From contig JABJJH010000537.1 in the NCBI GenBank assembly GCA_018660965.1, forward strand, positions 1-11,249: a stretch of 11,249 nt of DNA. Reading direction: 5' to 3'. The position numbers and the translations under genes are program-made. The DNA is from Rhodospirillaceae bacterium (GTDB lineage Bacteria; Pseudomonadota; Alphaproteobacteria; UBA8366; GCA-2717185). Under the pieces are notes generated by a model, which had not been told where the DNA came from, made no database searches, and saw nothing but the letters and a program-made list of their open reading frames with translations. The stretch's first letter is position 1; each line of letters starts with the position of its first letter. This document shows positions 6,973 through 11,249 of the stretch, piece by piece.

Positions 6973-8270
6973 GCGGCCCGCCCCGAGGACAATTCTTCCA
7001 TGTAACGCCGCGCCAAATGTTTGCCTTCCTCGACAGCGGGTTGGTCGAACGGATCAACGCCCAGAAGGTGGGCCGCGATGATTGTCTCCAGCATGAAATG
7101 CATCATCAGCGCGCCCATCGTACGTTCGGTTAGTTTAGCCAACACCATGATTCGGACCGGGCGACCGCGCGCCGCCAGGGTTTCCGCCGTCGCGCGCTGA
7201 CAGGCGTCCAGCAAGTCTCCCATGCGGCGGCCTTCCAGGTAGTCGATCCCGCTTTCAGAGACGGCGTCCCCGGTTCCCGCGCTGGGGCCGTAGATGACCG
7301 TGAACATCTTGTCCGCCGGGCCGTCGAGATAAAGTTGAACCTGACTATGCTGATCGACCGTGCCGAGGGCGTTGACCGGCGTTGTTCCCACACCGTTTTT
7401 GCCAAGGCTTTCAGCCCAAAGCTGGCGGTGCCACGACGCAAACCAGGCCAGACGGTCGAGATAGGGCATGACGATTGTGGCTGCAATCCCGTGCTCTTGC
7501 GCCAGGCCGATGGAAAGGGCCGCGCCAACCGCAGGCGCGCTATCGGTGGGATTATCGGCCGCCAGCGTTGCGTCCAGCACCGCAGCCGCGCCGTCGCGAA
7601 TGGCTTTCGGGTCCAGCCCGGCGATCATCGACGGCAACAAACCAACTATCGACAATGCGGCGTACCGTCCGCCCACTAGCGGGTCGTGATCGAGAATGGG
7701 AATAGTGTGTCGTTCGGCCAGCGCGCGCAGCGGGTTGTCGGCGTCTTCGGTAATCACGACGACATGGTCGCGCAACGCGGCCGCGCCCAACGCCTGGGCC
7801 ATCCGCGTCAGGCAGATTGTGGTCTGCGTCAAGGTTTCCGCCGTGCCGCCGGACTTCGAGATCGTCAACAATCCAGTGCGCGCCCAATCGACCGCCGCGA
7901 ACAGCGCAGTGAAACTGTGCGGATCGACATTGTCCATGAAGTGCAGCCGGGGCGCGCCGTCTAGCGGCCCCCATCCGGCATCGGCCAGTGCGTACAGGCT
8001 TTTACCCCCCAGACTGGAACCGCCGGTGCCGAGCACGATGACATCGTCGAAGCTGCTGCGAAACCGTTCGGCGATAGGCGCGATAGCATCAATGTCGTCA
8101 AGGCGATAGGGCAGGGCCAGCAATGGCAGCGTTCCGGCGTCACGCCATCGGCGAAGTTGGTCCAGGGCGGGTTCGGTTCGCGCCAGCATTGCGGCGTGGC
8201 AGGATTTGGTGACGCCATGGGCGCCGATGGCGTCGGAAAAACAGGACTCAGTCTGGTGTGTGTATTCCAT
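6969..8270 (-). CDS. pgi: Glucose-6-phosphate isomerase
   Basis: This cytoplasmic enzyme interconverts glucose 6-phosphate and fructose 6-phosphate in glycolysis and gluconeogenesis. The 433 aa protein has the double SIS fold: VLGTGGSSLGGKSL (about 80-93) and the phosphate-binding SKSGGTAET in the first half. The second half holds the catalytic Glu in AESLGKNGVGTTPVN, His in TVDQHSQVQLYLDGP and Lys in VEEGKHLARRY near the C-terminus. It is far shorter than the E. coli enzyme (about 550 aa) and closer to the compact bacterial form. The ATG at 8270 is preceded by GGGAAAAG (8282-8275 on the minus strand), a good purine-rich ribosome binding site. Its stop overlaps the mutL start by 4 nt. A bifunctional or mannose-6-phosphate-specific variant cannot be excluded, but nothing points to it. 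Confidence 0.93.
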   Translation of the reverse strand: MEYTHQTESCFSDAIGAHGVTKSCHAAMLARTEPALDQLRRWRDAGTLPLLALPYRLDDIDAIAPIAERFRSSFDDVIVLGTGGSSLGGKSLYALADAGWGPLDGAPRLHFMDNVDPHSFTALFAAVDWARTGLLTISKSGGTAETLTQTTICLTRMAQALGAAALRDHVVVITEDADNPLRALAERHTIPILDHDPLVGGRYAALSIVGLLPSMIAGLDPKAIRDGAAAVLDATLAADNPTDSAPAVGAALSIGLAQEHGIAATIVMPYLDRLAWFASWHRQLWAESLGKNGVGTTPVNALGTVDQHSQVQLYLDGPADKMFTVIYGPSAGTGDAVSESGIDYLEGRRMGDLLDACQRATAETLAARGRPVRIMVLAKLTERTMGALMMHFMLETIIAAHLLGVDPFDQPAVEEGKHLARRYMEELSSGRAA

Positions 8271-8312
8271 TGAGCTTTTCCCGTCAGTTGGCGGCCCGTT
8301 TCCACCAGCACC

Positions 8313-8340
8313 AGTATAGGCGATTCGTGCGATGTCGCCT
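8313..8340 (-). promoter_or_regulatory. Possible pgi promoter with an adjoining inverted repeat
   Basis: In the 96 bp gap before pgi, the minus strand reads TATACT (8318-8313), a good -10 hexamer about 43 nt before the pgi ATG. The best -35 is poor (TTAAGG, 19 bp upstream). Directly upstream of the -10 lies a 6 bp inverted repeat, AGGCGA-N11-TCGCCT (8318-8340). It has no T run, so it is unlikely to be a terminator, but it sits where an operator would. This may let pgi-mutL-MFS be transcribed apart from the peptidase genes. Confidence 0.3.
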
Positions 8341-8366
8341 TAAGAGTTCAGCCCAGAAGAGACGTT

Positions 8367-9737
8367 TTAACCGTCTATATTGGGCGTCTTCGCCGTCGGT
8401 TTGATTTTTTCGGGACGGCCAACGATGACGACGGTTAAATTGTCCGGGTCGAGCAATCGTTTGGCGACGCGGGCGATGTCGGCCAAGTCGACTTTGTCGA
8501 TGAACGCCGCGCGCCTGTCCAGATAATCAATGCCGAGTTTTTCATACTGCATGCCGACCAGCATCCGCGCGATGGCCGATGTGCTGCTCAACCGCAGTGG
8601 AAAGGCGCCGTTCAGGAACTGTTTCGCCCGTCGAAGCTCGTCATCGGTGACGCCGGTGGCGCGCATTTTAGCCCATTCCGTGCGCACCAACGACAGGGCT
8701 TCGGCGACCTGTCCGTTGCGCGTGGCGAACCCGCCGGAAACAAGTGGGCCTTTTTTCATCGGGTTCAGGTAGCTGTATACGCTGTAGACCAGCCCTCGTT
8801 TTTCCCGCACTTCGGTGTACAGGCGGGATGCGAACCCGCCGCCGCCGAGGATGTAATTCATGATATAGGCGGCGTAATAATCCGGGTCGTTGCGTTGCAG
8901 GCCGCTTTGTCCGAACAGGACGACGCTTTGCGGAACATCCATCTCGGATACGAAAACGTTGCCGCGCGCGCTCGGTTCAGCGACCGGAATGTTCGCGCCG
9001 CCTCTGGTGGATTCCGGTGTCGATGCAGGCAGGTCGCCAAAGATGGCGTCCAACAGAATGGCTAAATCCTGTGCGCTGATGTCGCCAACGGCGCCGACGA
9101 TCAGCGTGTCTTTCGTCAGGCGCGTGGTGGCGAAACGCCGTAAATTGTCCGCCTTGATCGCGCCAATGGTTTTCACCGTACCGCTTACCGGGCGGGCGTT
9201 CGGGTGATCGGCGAACATCGCGCGCCGCCAGATTCGGCTGGCGCGGCTGTCCGGGTTGGTTTGGTTTCGTATCAAGCCGACTTCGATCTGCCGGCGGATG
9301 CGCGCGACGGCTTCGGCGTCGAAGCGTGGTCGCGTCAACGCCAGATGAAGCAAACGTCCGGCTTCGTCGCGATGGCGATTCAGTGTTTTCAAGCTACCGC
9401 GCATGGTTTCCAGCCCGGCGCTGAAGCTAAGACGAATGGCGTGGTCCTCCAACCGGCCTTGGAAAGCCTGACTGTCCAGATCGCCAGCGCCTTCGTCCAG
9501 CAGGCTCGACGCCATATTCGATAGACCGGCCATGCCCTTGGGATCACTTGCGCCGCCGCCGTCGCGGAAACTGAATTCAAGCGCGGTGATTGGAATACTG
9601 GCGTCGCGCACCAGCCAGGCTTCGATCCCACCTGGGCTGGTGACGCGTTCGACCTCCACCGCCCAGGCTAACCGCATTCCGATGGGCGCCGTCAGAATTC
9701 CGGCGATTAGCAAACCGAGCGTGATAAAGCGAATCAT
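8367..9737 (-). CDS. M16 family peptidase-like protein, non-catalytic partner subunit
   Basis: This is an exported protein of the M16B (processing-peptidase-like) family, 456 aa, probably periplasmic. A signal peptide spans about residues 1-26 (hydrophobic ITLGLLIAGILTAPIG, cleavage after RLAWA). Two M16 half-domains follow. Where the zinc motif HxxEH should stand, this protein has NMASS (74-78, in GLSNMASSLLDEG), so no metal site can form. The C-terminal half keeps the substrate-binding Arg/Tyr pattern, GGGGFASRLYTEVREKRG followed by LVYSVYS (R305, Y318/Y321). In heterodimeric M16B enzymes one subunit brings zinc and the other brings this pattern. Its ATG overlaps the stop of the catalytic gene in an ATGA, with GGAAA 5 nt before the start. 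The physiological substrate is unknown. Confidence 0.9.
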   Translation of the reverse strand: MIRFITLGLLIAGILTAPIGMRLAWAVEVERVTSPGGIEAWLVRDASIPITALEFSFRDGGGASDPKGMAGLSNMASSLLDEGAGDLDSQAFQGRLEDHAIRLSFSAGLETMRGSLKTLNRHRDEAGRLLHLALTRPRFDAEAVARIRRQIEVGLIRNQTNPDSRASRIWRRAMFADHPNARPVSGTVKTIGAIKADNLRRFATTRLTKDTLIVGAVGDISAQDLAILLDAIFGDLPASTPESTRGGANIPVAEPSARGNVFVSEMDVPQSVVLFGQSGLQRNDPDYYAAYIMNYILGGGGFASRLYTEVREKRGLVYSVYSYLNPMKKGPLVSGGFATRNGQVAEALSLVRTEWAKMRATGVTDDELRRAKQFLNGAFPLRLSSTSAIARMLVGMQYEKLGIDYLDRRAAFIDKVDLADIARVAKRLLDPDNLTVVIVGRPEKIKPTAKTPNIDG

Positions 9738-11113
9738 TCGGGTTTCCGTTTCGGCAGCAGCAACGTCGTGATCGAACGCTTATCCTTGAAAATGGCGGCG
9801 ACCGCCTTGTTCACATCCGCCGTGGTGACCGCGCCAATGCGCTCGGGCCACGCCTCGACATCCGCCACGCTCAGGCCGATCGCCAAGGCGCCGCCAAGAA
9901 TACGCGCCGGGGTGCGGTACGAATCCCGCGCATAGATCGCCGAGGCCTGTAACCGGTTGATCGCCTTTTGGACTTCCATATCCGTGACGCCGTCGGCGAT
10001 AAGCTTGTCCAGTTGCGTGATCATCCCGCGCTCGACGCCATCAATGGCGTTTTTGGCGGCGTCTTTGGCGCCGCTTCCTGGCGCAGGGCTGGCGTAGAAG
10101 CCGAAAACACTGGGGCCGCGTGCATGGTCGTCGTACCACGCGCCTGCGCTGGACGCGATTTTGGCGTCGACCACTAGCGATTTGTAGAGGCGGCTCGTGG
10201 CGCCGCCGGATAGAATTTCAGCAAGGACCTGCAGGGGATAGGTCAGGGTGGCGTCGCCGTACCGGGCGCTGGGTGCGGGGAAACGGCGCGACCAGGCGGG
10301 TTGTCGGACTCGGTCATGGGTTAGGGTGATGCGGCGGTCGGTCAACAGCGGTGGTTCTTTCCAGTCGACGCGCGCGGGCAGCGGCTTCGCCGGGATCACG
10401 CCATAATATTTTTCCGCCAAGGGCCGCACTTGCGCCGCGGTGATATCGCCGGAAACAACGAGGATCGCATTGTTGGGCCGATACCATTGTCGGTAAGATG
10501 TCGTAAGGTCAGCCAACGTCAGGGCCTTGATTTCATGTGACCACCCGATAACGGGAATTCGGTAGGGGTGGTTCATGAACAGCGCTGTGGCGGTTTGTTC
10601 GGATAATTGCGCCGCCGGGTTATTGTCGGTGCGGCTGCTGCGTTCTTCCAGAATGACCTGGCGTTCCGGCTTGATGATGTCCTCGGTCAACACCAACCGG
10701 GTCATGCGATTGGCCTCGATTTTCATCATCAATTCAAGGCGGTCAACGGCGACAGATTGATAGTATCCGGTATAATCCTGGGCCGTGAAGGCGTTCTCGC
10801 GTCCGCCGTTCTCAGCAACGATCTTCGAGAATTCGCCCGGTTTCAGCGTATCGGTGCCCTTGAACATCAGATGTTCGAAGTAATGCGCCAGACCTGACTT
10901 TCCCGGTGGCTCGTCCATCGCCCCGACCTTGTACCAGACCATGTGCGTCACGACGGGTACGCGGTGGTTCGAAACCACGACCACTTGCATGCCGTTTTTC
11001 AGGGTGAATGTTTCGGGGTTGAAGATCGCCGCGCGCGCCGCGCCTGAAAAGATGGTCACACCGCTCAACAGCGCGGTGGCGACGATCAGGAATAATCGTG
11101 TGAGCGGCCACAT
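9734..11113 (-). CDS. M16 family zinc peptidase, catalytic subunit
   Basis: This exported zinc metallopeptidase of 459 aa belongs to M16B. The start is the ATG at 11113: it directly begins a signal peptide (MWPLTRLFLIVATALL, cleavage likely after ARA at about residue 28), lies 19 nt behind the upstream gene's stop, and has GAAGG 10 nt upstream. A start at 11167 would overlap the upstream gene and spoil the signal peptide. The inverted zinc motif HYFEH is at 77-81 (GLAHYFEHLMFKGT), with the distal zinc Glu at about 157 in ERQVILEERSSR and the active-site region ENAFTAQDYTGYY. The C-terminal half has SGGATSRLYKSL but lacks the Tyr-rich stretch seen in the partner, consistent with division of labour between the two subunits. 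It is coupled to the non-catalytic gene by a 4 nt overlap. Family is firm; a role in clearing small periplasmic peptides is inference. Confidence 0.93.
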   Translation of the reverse strand: MWPLTRLFLIVATALLSGVTIFSGAARAAIFNPETFTLKNGMQVVVVSNHRVPVVTHMVWYKVGAMDEPPGKSGLAHYFEHLMFKGTDTLKPGEFSKIVAENGGRENAFTAQDYTGYYQSVAVDRLELMMKIEANRMTRLVLTEDIIKPERQVILEERSSRTDNNPAAQLSEQTATALFMNHPYRIPVIGWSHEIKALTLADLTTSYRQWYRPNNAILVVSGDITAAQVRPLAEKYYGVIPAKPLPARVDWKEPPLLTDRRITLTHDRVRQPAWSRRFPAPSARYGDATLTYPLQVLAEILSGGATSRLYKSLVVDAKIASSAGAWYDDHARGPSVFGFYASPAPGSGAKDAAKNAIDGVERGMITQLDKLIADGVTDMEVQKAINRLQASAIYARDSYRTPARILGGALAIGLSVADVEAWPERIGAVTTADVNKAVAAIFKDKRSITTLLLPKRKPE

Positions 11114-11132
11114 TTTGGGTGAACCTTCGGCG

Positions 11133-11249
11133 CTATTCTTTGCGGCGGATAACGGGCGTCCGGCCATCGGTCGCGGATTTTCCCAGCGCGGCGTTTTCGC
11201 GAATGCGGCGCGCCTCCGCCTCCGCGTTGATAATCGAGGTTCCTTTGGG
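11133..11249 (-). CDS. C-terminal fragment of a DUF3035 (BamF-type) envelope protein
   Basis: Only the last 38 codons are in the window; the stop TAG is at 11135-11133 and the rest lies beyond the right edge. The tail reads PKGTSIINAEAEARRIRENA and then ends TPVIRRKE. This resembles the C-terminus of DUF3035 proteins, some described as BamF-like lipoproteins of the alphaproteobacterial beta-barrel assembly machinery. The position directly before an M16 peptidase pair agrees with gene order I recall from related alphaproteobacteria. It is 19 bp from the next start and therefore probably in the same operon. With so little sequence the assignment rests on memory of the tail pattern and context. 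Confidence 0.55.
   Translation of the reverse strand, partial: PKGTSIINAEAEARRIRENAALGKSATDGRTPVIRRKE

Noticed and set aside
1..11249. Mobile element, prophage, CRISPR array, toxin-antitoxin or defence system
   Set aside because: I found no transposase, integrase, direct-repeat array, tRNA attachment site or defence-related domain; the genes are recognisable chromosomal housekeeping families with uniform composition.

Overview
The window looks like ordinary chromosome from an alphaproteobacterium, probably of the Rhodospirillales type. The evidence is a GC-rich composition (roughly 60 % by eye), an ActR/RegA/PrrA-type response regulator with the family's hallmark helix-turn-helix, a short (433 aa) glucose-6-phosphate isomerase, a MutL carrying the endonuclease motif found in lineages without MutH, and what looks like the tail of a DUF3035 (BamF-type) protein just before a pair of M16 peptidases. 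I see no insertion sequence, phage gene, CRISPR array, tRNA or rRNA. Nearly every base is coding.

Left part (1-1969). A RegA/ActR-family redox response regulator, cut by the window edge at its N-terminus, runs rightward and converges on a leftward gene. That gene encodes a 422 aa protein whose folds look like GGDEF and EAL domains but whose signature residues are largely lost. It is probably a c-di-GMP-related protein without enzyme activity. An AT-rich 168 bp gap separates it from the gene behind it.

Middle part (1970-3972). This is a divergent pair of RNA-modification units: tadA (tRNA wobble A-to-I deaminase) leftward, and rluB-rsmD (23S pseudouridine synthase, 16S m2G966 methyltransferase) rightward. 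rsmD probably starts at a TTG inside the end of rluB.

Right part (3928-11249). All genes run leftward and are tightly packed. In transcription order they are the tail of a DUF3035-like envelope protein, a catalytic M16 peptidase, a non-catalytic M16 partner (4 nt ATGA overlap), a 96 bp gap with a possible promoter, pgi, mutL (4 nt ATGA overlap) and an MFS exporter. The MFS gene converges on rsmD and overlaps it by 45 nt.

I did not find a convincing new system. The items most worth a second look are the degenerate GGDEF/EAL protein, the catalytic/non-catalytic M16 pair, and several start-site and overlap details.
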